From NCBI GenBank assembly GCA_904846265.1, contig CAJHAA010000001.1, positions 408,616 to 472,615 on the forward strand: a stretch of DNA of 64,000 bases, given 5' to 3'. The notes under the pieces are model-generated. The model was not told where the DNA came from. It made no database searches and saw only the letters and a list, made by a program, of their open reading frames with translations. The DNA comes from Psychrobacter immobilis. Its GTDB lineage: Bacteria; Pseudomonadota; Gammaproteobacteria; Pseudomonadales; Moraxellaceae. Both the position numbers and the translations under genes were made by a program. Position 1 is the first letter of the stretch; each line of letters starts with the position of its first letter. Shown here piece by piece: positions 43,669 through 52,087 of this stretch.

Positions 43669-45777
43669 TTATTTAAGATAAATACCTTTATTCTCAAGGT
43701 CATCTAAAACCCTATTAATTGCTGTTACTTGCCCATCAGTAGGGTTTCTTCTAGATTTTCCTAACAATAAATTAGGTATGATAGAAATAATCTCCTCATC
43801 TACAGTACTTAATAAGTCATTATTTTTTGCATTGCTAATTAATGTCATCCAATTACTTGGTGGTACTACACAAAGCTCATTAAGACTGTTGGCAGATTTA
43901 ACAGTCTTCTCTGTCTGTTTTTTTACATCCAAACGTTTTTCTTGAATTACACTGTCAGGCACTAACTGACTTTTAAAGTACATATCTAAAGAAAAATATT
44001 CTCCACTATCAATTACTTTTTGGACTACAGTTAAACTTTCTTTAGATTTAGCCATAGATAGTACAGCCTTACCCGTATCTTCGCTCAGCTGATTAAGTAA
44101 GTTATTAATTTTCATTGACGTATCTAAAAACTGGTTATGGTAGTGCGCGTTTATAGATTGATTAGTCCAAATTTTTGGGTAATTAAACTCAAGTTTCTCT
44201 TTGTCTATTAAAGCTTTTATCACATAAATCGTATACGCAGTCAAAGTAGCTTTAGTATTGCCAACAAATTCCTCTTGTTTATAAACGGCTTTTTTACAGG
44301 CTTCCCAGATAATAAATTTAGCAACTAACTCTTGAAAAAAGTAATCATTAATTTGTTCAGGAGATTTTTCCCATATTTTTTCGATAGATTGTGCAAACCC
44401 TCTAAATGCGATTTGCGCACCTTTGATAGCATCATGCGGTCTTTTATCAAAAATTAAATATACTTTGGCTAAATCAGTCTTAATGATAAGTTGAGACTTT
44501 GGATGTTCAGACCTAAAAGCTTTTTTGCCAGCGTCAGTTAACTTGCTTTGAGCATTTAGATAAGAACCTCTTGCTCGCTCATAATACCAACGAGTCTGCT
44601 TGATATTCTCATCAGATGGAGGAGCCCAAACTCGACGTGATATCTCCTCAAGGCGGCGATGAAAGGGATGGTTAGAAAAGAAGTCAGAATCTCTAATAGC
44701 ATTTTGAGAGTTAGCAAAGCGTGAAATATTACTAATCAGATCATCTGACTTTGAATCGCTAACAACGTTTAGTTTTAATTGAACATGGACATTTTTTAAG
44801 CTGGCTTTATCTTTTTTACGAGTAAGTAGTAAAGATGCTGTGGTTTGACCGCCATTGACGATCTGTAAGTTGCTGATCTTTGTTATTGCTTGCTTACTTG
44901 GATCATATTCTACATCTGAAGCCGTTGCTGTTAGACCGTTGTTGTAGCTAAAAAATAACTCTGGTTCTGTGTTGATGGTTTTTCTGATCCCTTTATTAAT
45001 CTTACCTCGGAATTCTAAAAAGCTTCTAACGTTTGCTTCTAGTAATCTAGCACCATACTCATCATATAAGTTAGCTAGAGTATCTCCATTTATTACACAC
45101 AGATAACTTGTGAGGTCTTCAGATTGGGTCGCCACTAAAGTAGGTATAGCACCACCCCATTCTGCAAGATTGATCTCAATTGCTTCAGATTTAGACTGAC
45201 TGCTTTCAAGGTCATATAAGCGCTTTACATCCCAAATATCAACTCTTAAAGGAATACTCAGCTCATCATCCACTTCTTTCTTATTAGCTACACGATTACT
45301 TAGCTGAGCATTGGTTAAAATAACCAGCTTGATAGACTCAATTCTTTTGTACTTTTGGAAGATTTCTTTTGCAGCAGCATAACCAGAAGAGCTTTCCTCC
45401 AAACTATCAATAAATTTATCATCTAAAGAATTATTAAAAAAACGAATTGCAGATTTTTTTAGCTGCTCGATACGAGTGTTAATAAGAGTCTGCAAAGCAT
45501 CATCATGAATGAACTCATTAATTAAGATCACTAGTTCCAGCTGGTCTAATTCAGGATCATTAAAATCCCCGTTAAAACCTAGCCCATCAATTCGGCCATA
45601 TCTAGGCTTATAGAAGTGATGCAAATCTAGATCATTAATTACACCTTGTTCTTGCAGGTAGGGAAGAACTTTCTCAATATATAGCGTTTCTTTGTATGCG
45701 CCTTCTGATGAAGAATGATGATCTAGCTCATTCATCAAATCCTCATAGTAGCTCTCTAGCTCACTTTTGCTATCCAT
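43669..45777 (-). CDS. AIPR (abortive infection phage resistance) protein
   Basis: This is a 702-residue protein of the AIPR family, first linked to abortive phage infection. Diagnostic motifs are LFFSYNNGLTATASD, IVNGGQTTASLLL, and SNISRFANSQNAIRDSDFFSN, followed by RRLEEISRRVW. The N-terminal part resembles a PD-(D/E)XK-type nuclease region as in other AIPR proteins, but the catalytic residues are not certain. ATG 45777 is chosen because GGAGG lies seven bases upstream; the ATG at 45783 is too near that site. It starts two bases after the Z1 gene stop and is the last gene of the operon. Confidence 0.87.
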   Translation of the reverse strand: MDSKSELESYYEDLMNELDHHSSSEGAYKETLYIEKVLPYLQEQGVINDLDLHHFYKPRYGRIDGLGFNGDFNDPELDQLELVILINEFIHDDALQTLINTRIEQLKKSAIRFFNNSLDDKFIDSLEESSSGYAAAKEIFQKYKRIESIKLVILTNAQLSNRVANKKEVDDELSIPLRVDIWDVKRLYDLESSQSKSEAIEINLAEWGGAIPTLVATQSEDLTSYLCVINGDTLANLYDEYGARLLEANVRSFLEFRGKINKGIRKTINTEPELFFSYNNGLTATASDVEYDPSKQAITKISNLQIVNGGQTTASLLLTRKKDKASLKNVHVQLKLNVVSDSKSDDLISNISRFANSQNAIRDSDFFSNHPFHRRLEEISRRVWAPPSDENIKQTRWYYERARGSYLNAQSKLTDAGKKAFRSEHPKSQLIIKTDLAKVYLIFDKRPHDAIKGAQIAFRGFAQSIEKIWEKSPEQINDYFFQELVAKFIIWEACKKAVYKQEEFVGNTKATLTAYTIYVIKALIDKEKLEFNYPKIWTNQSINAHYHNQFLDTSMKINNLLNQLSEDTGKAVLSMAKSKESLTVVQKVIDSGEYFSLDMYFKSQLVPDSVIQEKRLDVKKQTEKTVKSANSLNELCVVPPSNWMTLISNAKNNDLLSTVDEEIISIIPNLLLGKSRRNPTDGQVTAINRVLDDLENKGIYLK

Positions 45778-45779
45778 AG

Positions 45780-48458
45780 TCATTCCTCCAGCTCTTCATC
45801 AATCTCATTTTCATCTCCAAAGTAGTCATTTATAAATACTTTGTTGACAGTGTAGCTAACTGTTTTAGTATTTGCAGATTCTGGAAAGCTGATAGCAAAT
45901 GCTGGTACATGGGGAAACTTCACACCATCACTCTTTTCACCTTTAGAACTTTGCTTAAGGTCTAGCGACTTAAGCACAAGTAATGGCTTATTTCTGTTTT
46001 TTCTGAAAAAACGAGCTGTTTGTGTAACACCCGATTTAACTCGTTCTTTTTCAGCTTTTTCATACTGCTCTTCAGTTAGGCCAAAGGCCTCCTCCCAAGG
46101 ACGTAAAATACGACCACCACCATCAGCTGTTTTAACGTGATCTGATTGATAGCAAGATTGTGCAAAAGTACGAACTTGTGATTTTCCTTCCTCACCTAAA
46201 AAACTCTTGTGTAGGGCAATATCCCAAAGTGCGACCTCTTCTTCTCTGTCACGAATGTAAGTGATTAAAGCATTTTTTCTTTCCATATCATCTATTGAGT
46301 ATTCATAGCTAGACAATATCGAAATGATCTTATCAACGGATACATCATTTACTAGATAAAACTTATCATCAACTTTATTTTTTTCATGACTAAAAACTAT
46401 TTTTTTGCCATACTGTTTAGTAATGCTCTGACTGAAGTCTTCAAAACTTTTACGCTGTTTATCTAGATTACCCAATGAAATGCCTCTCAACGTATAAGCT
46501 TCTTCCGAAAAGTTCTCAGATAGCCTCATTTCATCGGTATGATGCATTTTATTACGAGCAGTGATTAATAACCCTGTATTACTACTTCTAACTTTTAAGC
46601 CGTATTGCGATGGTTTGAAACCATTTTGCTCCATAATTATGAACTCTTTGTCAAGTTCCTGAATAGACTGTGCGATAAATGCATACCATTCAAATGATGC
46701 ATCCGTGACGTATAACTTACATAAATCATCGTACTTATCTCTATAGCCAAACCAACGACCCATTTGCAGCAGAGTATCACCCATCGCAGTATTACGGATC
46801 AGGTAACTAATAGTCAAACCTTCTAGGGTGAAGCCCCTAGAAAGGCTGTACCCTCCGATTGCAATAACATTCAATCCATCGTCATAATTATCATAGTCTA
46901 ACTTATCATCAGTTTTACTGTTAATAACTCTTACTTTGACAGATTCGATAACCTTTTGAAGTTGCTCAAAAAAACGATCAACTTCACATTCATTACTATA
47001 AGGTAAATATTTATTATGAAGTCCTTTTAAGTGGTGATTTAGCATTCGCTCTGCCTGAGCTTTACCCCCTAAATATTTTACGGCACCCTTAATTTCTTCA
47101 TAAAGCTGACTAATCAGATACAGTACGTCTTTTTGTTCCTGAACCTTGTGAGAGACGTTGATAAGCATAGATGTATGTTTATTACTGACCGGTCGAATAC
47201 CTTTAATAACGATGCTTATTAGATACTCATAGACAGCATTGATAAGGCTCTGAGGAAGCTCAGTAATTATAAAATCTTTTGGTTTTTTAAGTGGGATAGT
47301 TTCATTATTATCATTAATAAACTCAATAAAAGGAGAGTCATAATTAGGCTCTCCTTTTTCATTTAAAAAGAACTTAGTAGCTCCCAGATAGTTAGAAGGG
47401 GCTTCTAAAGTGAAAATAAAGTCTTTAGGAAATAGATCTTCATCTAAGTCTTTATTTTTATCTTCATGATCAATGAAAATATTAGCAAATGGTGTTGCTG
47501 TGTAACCAATGTAAGAGCCTTGATGGAACAAATTAAGTATTTCTCTAATTTGTCCATTAATTTTAGTTGTTTCATTTGGCTTTTTACTGGTGTTGACTGA
47601 TGCATTATCAGCCTCATCATCAATAATTAAAGCTGGCGCTTTATTAAAACGCTTTCCCTCTTCATTATCACGCAACCACTCAATAATATTTTTTAGTGTT
47701 ACATGATTTTTCTTAACAACCATAATTATTGGAGTTTTCGCATTCTCTGGACTAACAGCATTTAAAGCACGTATCTTTCCATTGAAGTCATCTGCTACAG
47801 TAGTAAGACAGTGAGGTTTATTAGACTTTACTAATTCAAACTCCTTTGAGTTTCTATCTTTAATTCCTCCTACCCCAACGTATTCTTGCGTTTCACTGTT
47901 ACATCCTATAAAACCTTTATTAACGCGTTTTTGTGTCTGTGATCTAAGATTATTATGAATTCCAGTAATCAGAATAATCAGCTTATAACCATAATCAGCA
48001 GCAAGATTAATTAGGGATAAGTAATTTGCTGTTTTACCTGATTGGACGTTACCTACTACTAAGCCTTGACGCCTAAAAGGTAGATCCTCATTCGGGTTGC
48101 CCAGTCGCTCCAATATATCCCTATTCGTTATTTTCATGATATTAATTACTTTGTCAGGCAACTGCTCTTTTGTACGTAAGTAGTTATAATATCGTTCGCT
48201 ATAATATTCGTTGCTATCCACGGTATGTAACCACGGTTTTATCTCTTGATCATCAAGTACATGCGCTTGATTCTGATCAGTATTGAAATAAGTTTCAAGC
48301 TTAAGGTTAATTAAATCAAAGTCTTTCTGGAATTCTTTTGCATCAAAGCCATGCATAAGCATTGACATTCTTACAGCATCAGCAGATAACAAATCTTTGT
48401 TATTTATCATACTGATAAGGCAAACTTCATATATTCCGTTAATTTGTTCATTGTTCAT
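45780..48458 (-). CDS. Z1-domain superfamily II helicase-like protein
   Basis: This is an 892-residue ATPase of the Z1 family. Walker A is GNVQSGKT (residues 136-143), motif II is DDEAD (280-284), motif III GYTATPFANIF, and a helicase motif VI-like TLLQMGRWFGYRDKY follows. Z1 proteins are helicases found in operons with MutL/MORC-like GHKL ATPases that Iyer and co-workers linked to restriction-modification. The start overlaps the end of the GHKL gene by four bases and the stop abuts the AIPR gene. The DNA appears AT-richer than the flanking core genes. Substrate DNA and partner nuclease are not known. Confidence 0.9.
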   Translation of the reverse strand: MNNEQINGIYEVCLISMINNKDLLSADAVRMSMLMHGFDAKEFQKDFDLINLKLETYFNTDQNQAHVLDDQEIKPWLHTVDSNEYYSERYYNYLRTKEQLPDKVINIMKITNRDILERLGNPNEDLPFRRQGLVVGNVQSGKTANYLSLINLAADYGYKLIILITGIHNNLRSQTQKRVNKGFIGCNSETQEYVGVGGIKDRNSKEFELVKSNKPHCLTTVADDFNGKIRALNAVSPENAKTPIIMVVKKNHVTLKNIIEWLRDNEEGKRFNKAPALIIDDEADNASVNTSKKPNETTKINGQIREILNLFHQGSYIGYTATPFANIFIDHEDKNKDLDEDLFPKDFIFTLEAPSNYLGATKFFLNEKGEPNYDSPFIEFINDNNETIPLKKPKDFIITELPQSLINAVYEYLISIVIKGIRPVSNKHTSMLINVSHKVQEQKDVLYLISQLYEEIKGAVKYLGGKAQAERMLNHHLKGLHNKYLPYSNECEVDRFFEQLQKVIESVKVRVINSKTDDKLDYDNYDDGLNVIAIGGYSLSRGFTLEGLTISYLIRNTAMGDTLLQMGRWFGYRDKYDDLCKLYVTDASFEWYAFIAQSIQELDKEFIIMEQNGFKPSQYGLKVRSSNTGLLITARNKMHHTDEMRLSENFSEEAYTLRGISLGNLDKQRKSFEDFSQSITKQYGKKIVFSHEKNKVDDKFYLVNDVSVDKIISILSSYEYSIDDMERKNALITYIRDREEEVALWDIALHKSFLGEEGKSQVRTFAQSCYQSDHVKTADGGGRILRPWEEAFGLTEEQYEKAEKERVKSGVTQTARFFRKNRNKPLLVLKSLDLKQSSKGEKSDGVKFPHVPAFAISFPESANTKTVSYTVNKVFINDYFGDENEIDEELEE

Positions 48459-49921
48459 AGCTTAGCCTCTATTTTCTCTAAAAATAAATTCCAATTTCCT
48501 TTGTAGTTACTGTAAGGTTCCGTCAACTCAAAAAACCCAGCAATAATACTTAAATCCAATTGCATGTCAGAAAAGTTATCTAAATAGCTTATAGCTAAAC
48601 TCTCAAGCTCTTCATCAGTATGCTTAGTCTTGAATTCTGTGGGCGAGTTAGCATAATCCACATATAACTGATCGATAGGAAAACTCTGCTCAACCAGCCT
48701 TATTAGCTCATTTAACTGCCCAGATTGACTAGAGTCCAAGCTTTCTAGAAGCTGTTTAATTAAAGGGTACTCTCTGTTGACCTGATATGACTTCAAACCC
48801 TTATTGGTATATTGATGCCATATTGGTGTCGTATTTGCTTTTTGCCGATAGCCCTTAGAGGTATAAACATTTTTAGAGCCTGAAATATACGTATTTATAT
48901 ATCGCTTGAGCTGGTCACGAATTTGTTCTGGTGGTTTAGCATGTGACTTCTTAATATCAATATGCCATTCACTATCAAAATTATTAGGCAAATCAATTTC
49001 GATTCTGGTTAAGGCTGTAAGATCAGATTTCCCTGTTAATCTAAACCAATCTCCTGATATCAAGAGTCGATCGGCTCTATAAACATAAAAACCTTGGTTG
49101 TCTCGATAACTACCTAAGGAGTACTTCTCATACTCATCTTTGGTACATTTAGAATGATGTGGCAATGTATAACCTTGAAGGGTTATATAAGTATTTTTGT
49201 ACTTTATAGATTCAAGCTTGTGGATTTGAGTAGCAGGTGAGTGGCGGAAAAATGGATCGACAAAATCAACTTTTCTCCCATTAATACTAATACTTAAATT
49301 ATTAGCCGACCTATACGACTTATCTAAAAATCGATGGAAAACTAAATTAAGATGGGTTTCAGCAGCTTCAAACTTTTGAAATAAATGCTTTTCATTACTG
49401 ATCTGATGATCATCATTCAAACGGTCACAGTTCTCCCATAAGACAAGAGTTCCAGTGTCCTGCAATTGATCAACTTGATAAATTGAGCTGATTTCGTCTT
49501 GACCCAGTTGGATTAATGACCATTCGTTGGTGTCTGTTACCTGATCAAGATCCCAACACATAGCCCAAATATCTTCAAACTGTTTAGAAACTACGGTTAA
49601 ACGCTTGCATTGAGAGAATGAGGCCGTCTTAAGACCCAAACCAAATCTTCCCAGATCTTTATTAGACCTTTCAACTAAAGGGCTTTTAGAGCCAATAGTC
49701 ATGGCTTTTATGAGCTCCTCTTTATTCATTCCATCACCATTATCAATAATGGCGACTTTGGTTTCTGGAAGTGTCTCAAAAATGATATCTACATTACTAG
49801 CACCTGCAGTAATGCTGTTATCAATCAGGTCAGCTAACGCAGTATCAAGCTCATATCCAATGTCTCTTAGAGATTGCATGAGCGCTGCCGCATTAGGTGG
49901 ACTATCTATGGTTAATAACAT
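48455..49921 (-). CDS. MutL/MORC-like GHKL ATPase
   Basis: This is a 488-residue protein with an N-terminal GHKL (HATPase) domain. Motif I is ADLIDNSI (30-37), motif II DNGDGM (60-65), and motif III is GRFGLGLKTAS (91-101), with a MutL S5-like half after it. The rest is unrecognised. Such ATPases are clamp-like machines in mismatch repair and in MORC-associated restriction systems. It is the first gene of the three-gene operon; GGAG precedes the ATG by nine bases. No methyltransferase or DUF4420 nuclease gene flanks it, unlike the described systems. Confidence 0.9.
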   Translation of the reverse strand: MLLTIDSPPNAAALMQSLRDIGYELDTALADLIDNSITAGASNVDIIFETLPETKVAIIDNGDGMNKEELIKAMTIGSKSPLVERSNKDLGRFGLGLKTASFSQCKRLTVVSKQFEDIWAMCWDLDQVTDTNEWSLIQLGQDEISSIYQVDQLQDTGTLVLWENCDRLNDDHQISNEKHLFQKFEAAETHLNLVFHRFLDKSYRSANNLSISINGRKVDFVDPFFRHSPATQIHKLESIKYKNTYITLQGYTLPHHSKCTKDEYEKYSLGSYRDNQGFYVYRADRLLISGDWFRLTGKSDLTALTRIEIDLPNNFDSEWHIDIKKSHAKPPEQIRDQLKRYINTYISGSKNVYTSKGYRQKANTTPIWHQYTNKGLKSYQVNREYPLIKQLLESLDSSQSGQLNELIRLVEQSFPIDQLYVDYANSPTEFKTKHTDEELESLAISYLDNFSDMQLDLSIIAGFFELTEPYSNYKGNWNLFLEKIEAKL

Positions 49922-50201
49922 ATCTATAATTACTCCGTAATTTTCCGTTTTTGTAATTTCTAAGCAAAGTATTTAATCAATTTGATATGCATTAAAGCTT
50001 TTACCTTTCTCGTACTACAAAAAAACCATTCTCCACCATAAGACTGAAATAATGATCAGTCAACCAAGTTATGATAAGTTTCGAAGATATATAGATAATT
50101 AGCTTATATCATTTAAAAAACACGCATATTCAGCTTCTTTTGAATTTAATAGTATGCCTTCTTCTTAAATTTTTCTCCCAACTATACTATGAAACTTTGT
50201 G

Positions 50202-50324
50202 GTGTCCTAAAAAGTATGCTAGTGATAAAAGTCGATAAGAAATCTATGCTACGTTCTGTGATCCTACAGGACTTTCAAGGATTAAAGAGTTCTTTAAACT
50301 TTAATAAGCATAATTTTAGGACAC
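50202..50324. mobile_element. MITE-like element, about 123 bases
   Basis: GTGTCCTAAAA at 50202-50212 and TTTTAGGACAC at 50314-50324 are perfect inverted repeats, and with a one-base gap the match extends to ATGCT on both sides (about 19 bases). The interior has no gene. No clear target-site duplication is seen. This looks like a miniature element mobilised by an unknown IS. Confidence 0.5.
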
Positions 50325-50501
50325 TATCAAAATTTTTATCTAGTCGTTAGTTTACTAACTTTAATTCTAAAATTTCTTTAACATAGCGCAATTTCACTTT
50401 TGACAAATAATAAACAGCTTGCTATGATAAAAAACATCGTGGGTTTACGGCTACTTCCAGCGCGATGAAAAACAAAGACTGGTAAAACGCACAACTCCTT
50501 T

Positions 50502-50550
50502 TTGCTCTGTAAGGTGACTGTGTCGTTTCAATTTGACACAGACAGAGCAA
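50502..50550 (+). promoter_or_regulatory. Strong leader hairpin ending at a ribosome site
   Basis: TTGCTCTGT (50502-50510) pairs with ACAGAGCAA (50542-50550), and CTGTGTC (50518-50524) with GACACAG (50535-50541), leaving a 7-base bulge on the left arm and a 10-base loop. The AGGAG ribosome site begins two bases later. The structure could control translation of the small ORF. Confidence 0.6.
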
Positions 50551-50564
50551 CAGGAGATTTCTTT

Positions 50565-50783
50565 ATGACTACTTCTAGTCAATTACATCCAAACTTTAAA
50601 CCTCTCAATCATTTTCCTCATACTCAGCGACTGAGCCTTATGAGTGCTTTCTGCTATTCCGCTTTTTTAAGCAAACCCATAAAACCGCTTCATAAACCTT
50701 TATCAGTTTCAGGCACTGGTATATCAAGCTTTGTTAAAAATATGGCTTACCTTGGTTTTATTACTGTGCCCAACTGCTCTTAA
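50565..50783 (+). CDS. Small hypothetical ORF behind a leader hairpin
   Basis: This is a 72-residue ORF of no recognised family. AGGAG stands eight bases before the ATG, directly after the hairpin at 50502-50550, which is the main evidence that it is translated. The product is basic with a weakly hydrophobic middle (LMSAFCYSAFL) and has no catalytic motif. It could be a small regulatory or toxin-like peptide, or a chance frame. It precedes the LRR gene by 77 bases on the same strand. Confidence 0.4.
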   Translation: MTTSSQLHPNFKPLNHFPHTQRLSLMSAFCYSAFLSKPIKPLHKPLSVSGTGISSFVKNMAYLGFITVPNCS

Positions 50784-50860
50784 GTTTGACACATAGCAAT
50801 AAGACTAGCTAAGAATTTGAATGCATTCACCTCATTTAACGATTATTAAAAGGCAACCTT

Positions 50861-51724
50861 ATGACAGCATATAGCGGTAAAACCAACCAAGATGACAATA
50901 CTAATAGCAAGCAAGATACGGGCGTTAAAGACTGGATGACAGAGATATGGGACTGGATTGATAACCATAATATAGCAGGCAGCTCTGACAGCAGCGTCCC
51001 TCGTAAACCTGACGCATTACGTCAGTTAGAGCGACTGGATTTGGGATATGGAAAATCAACGAGTTATAGTTATATTGATAATAAGTCAGTATTACAAAGC
51101 GAAAGTGAGTCTACTGAGCCATTACCTAGCGCTATCGGCCATTTAAAAAATCTAAAGTACCTTAGGCTAAGAGGTTTTAATGAACTACCAGAAGAGATTG
51201 CTCAACTAGATAGCTTAGAGACACTGGTTTATATGAACTGCGCTTTCACTGAATTCCCAAAGGTATTGTGTAAACTAAAGAATCTTAAAGCTCTTAAGAT
51301 TTTTTCAAAAAGCTTAGAGAGACTTCCTAATGAGCTTGGCAATCTATCATCGCTTACCCATTTTGATATGAGAGGAACGCAGGTTCAGGAGTTACCAGAC
51401 TCTATTGGCAATCTAAGCAAGCTTACTAGTATTGAGCTGTATGCCAATGAATCGTTGAAAGCTTTGCCTGATAGTATTGATAATTTAATAAACCTTGAAA
51501 AACTAGAGATACGTGCTTCTAATTTCAAAACCCTGCCAAGCTCGATAGGCAATCTAAAGCAATTAAAAAGTCTTGGGCTCTATCATAATGGCCTACAAAG
51601 TCTGCCTGATAGTGTTACCAATCTAAAAGCATTGGAGCAGCTCGATGTCACGGAAAACTCTCTCTCGGATGTATCAGAAGCTGTCAGTCGATTTATGGCT
51701 GGTGTTGATGGTAAGACATGTTAG
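50861..51724 (+). CDS. Leucine-rich repeat protein
   Basis: This is a 287-residue protein with eight consecutive LRRs of 23 residues (about residues 85-270). Each begins LPxxIxxLxxLxxLxL, for example LPDSIGNLSKLTSIEL and LPSSIGNLKQLKSLGLYHNG. The N-terminal 60 residues are acidic and rich in Asp, Asn and Trp. No signal peptide or membrane segment is seen, so it is probably cytoplasmic. LRRs bind proteins. It lies between the small ORF and the type I restriction operon; a link to defence is only positional. Confidence 0.88.
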   Translation: MTAYSGKTNQDDNTNSKQDTGVKDWMTEIWDWIDNHNIAGSSDSSVPRKPDALRQLERLDLGYGKSTSYSYIDNKSVLQSESESTEPLPSAIGHLKNLKYLRLRGFNELPEEIAQLDSLETLVYMNCAFTEFPKVLCKLKNLKALKIFSKSLERLPNELGNLSSLTHFDMRGTQVQELPDSIGNLSKLTSIELYANESLKALPDSIDNLINLEKLEIRASNFKTLPSSIGNLKQLKSLGLYHNGLQSLPDSVTNLKALEQLDVTENSLSDVSEAVSRFMAGVDGKTC

Positions 51725-52087
51725 AAAGAAATACCACACAATATCGCAAGCTCAGTTTGAGGCTATTGCTCAGTCATTGAAATAAACTTCAACCGTCCAA
51801 GATTTGGGGGTAGGTTTTTTGATAACCAAAAAGCCTGCACCATTAGTCAAAGAAGTTTCCCATACTCATTTAAGCTACTATCGACTTCTCACGACAACAG
51901 ATGACGTATAATACTCTAATGCTATTCAAATAAACTTCTTATTTATTTATACTTAATCCAAACTAGAGTCGACAAATACCAATCCTAGATGTTCGTGTAT
52001 ATGACAAGCAAACAAGCTGTAATGTGATACCATTCTTCGATAATTTTTCATTTAATAAAACCTCCTCTGATCATAAGATTTATAACT
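51725..52087 (+). other. Promoter region of the type I restriction operon
   Basis: This 363-base gap before hsdM has no gene. A TATAAT-like sequence near 51907 could be a -10 element. There is no clear terminator for the LRR gene. Confidence 0.45.

Larger units (their letters stand above)
49922..50564. other. Intergenic region with MITE-like element and leader hairpin
   Basis: This is a 643-base AT-rich gap between the GHKL operon and the small ORF at 50565. It holds the operon's promoter, the inverted-repeat element 50202-50324 and the hairpin 50502-50550. No other gene is seen. Confidence 0.6.
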
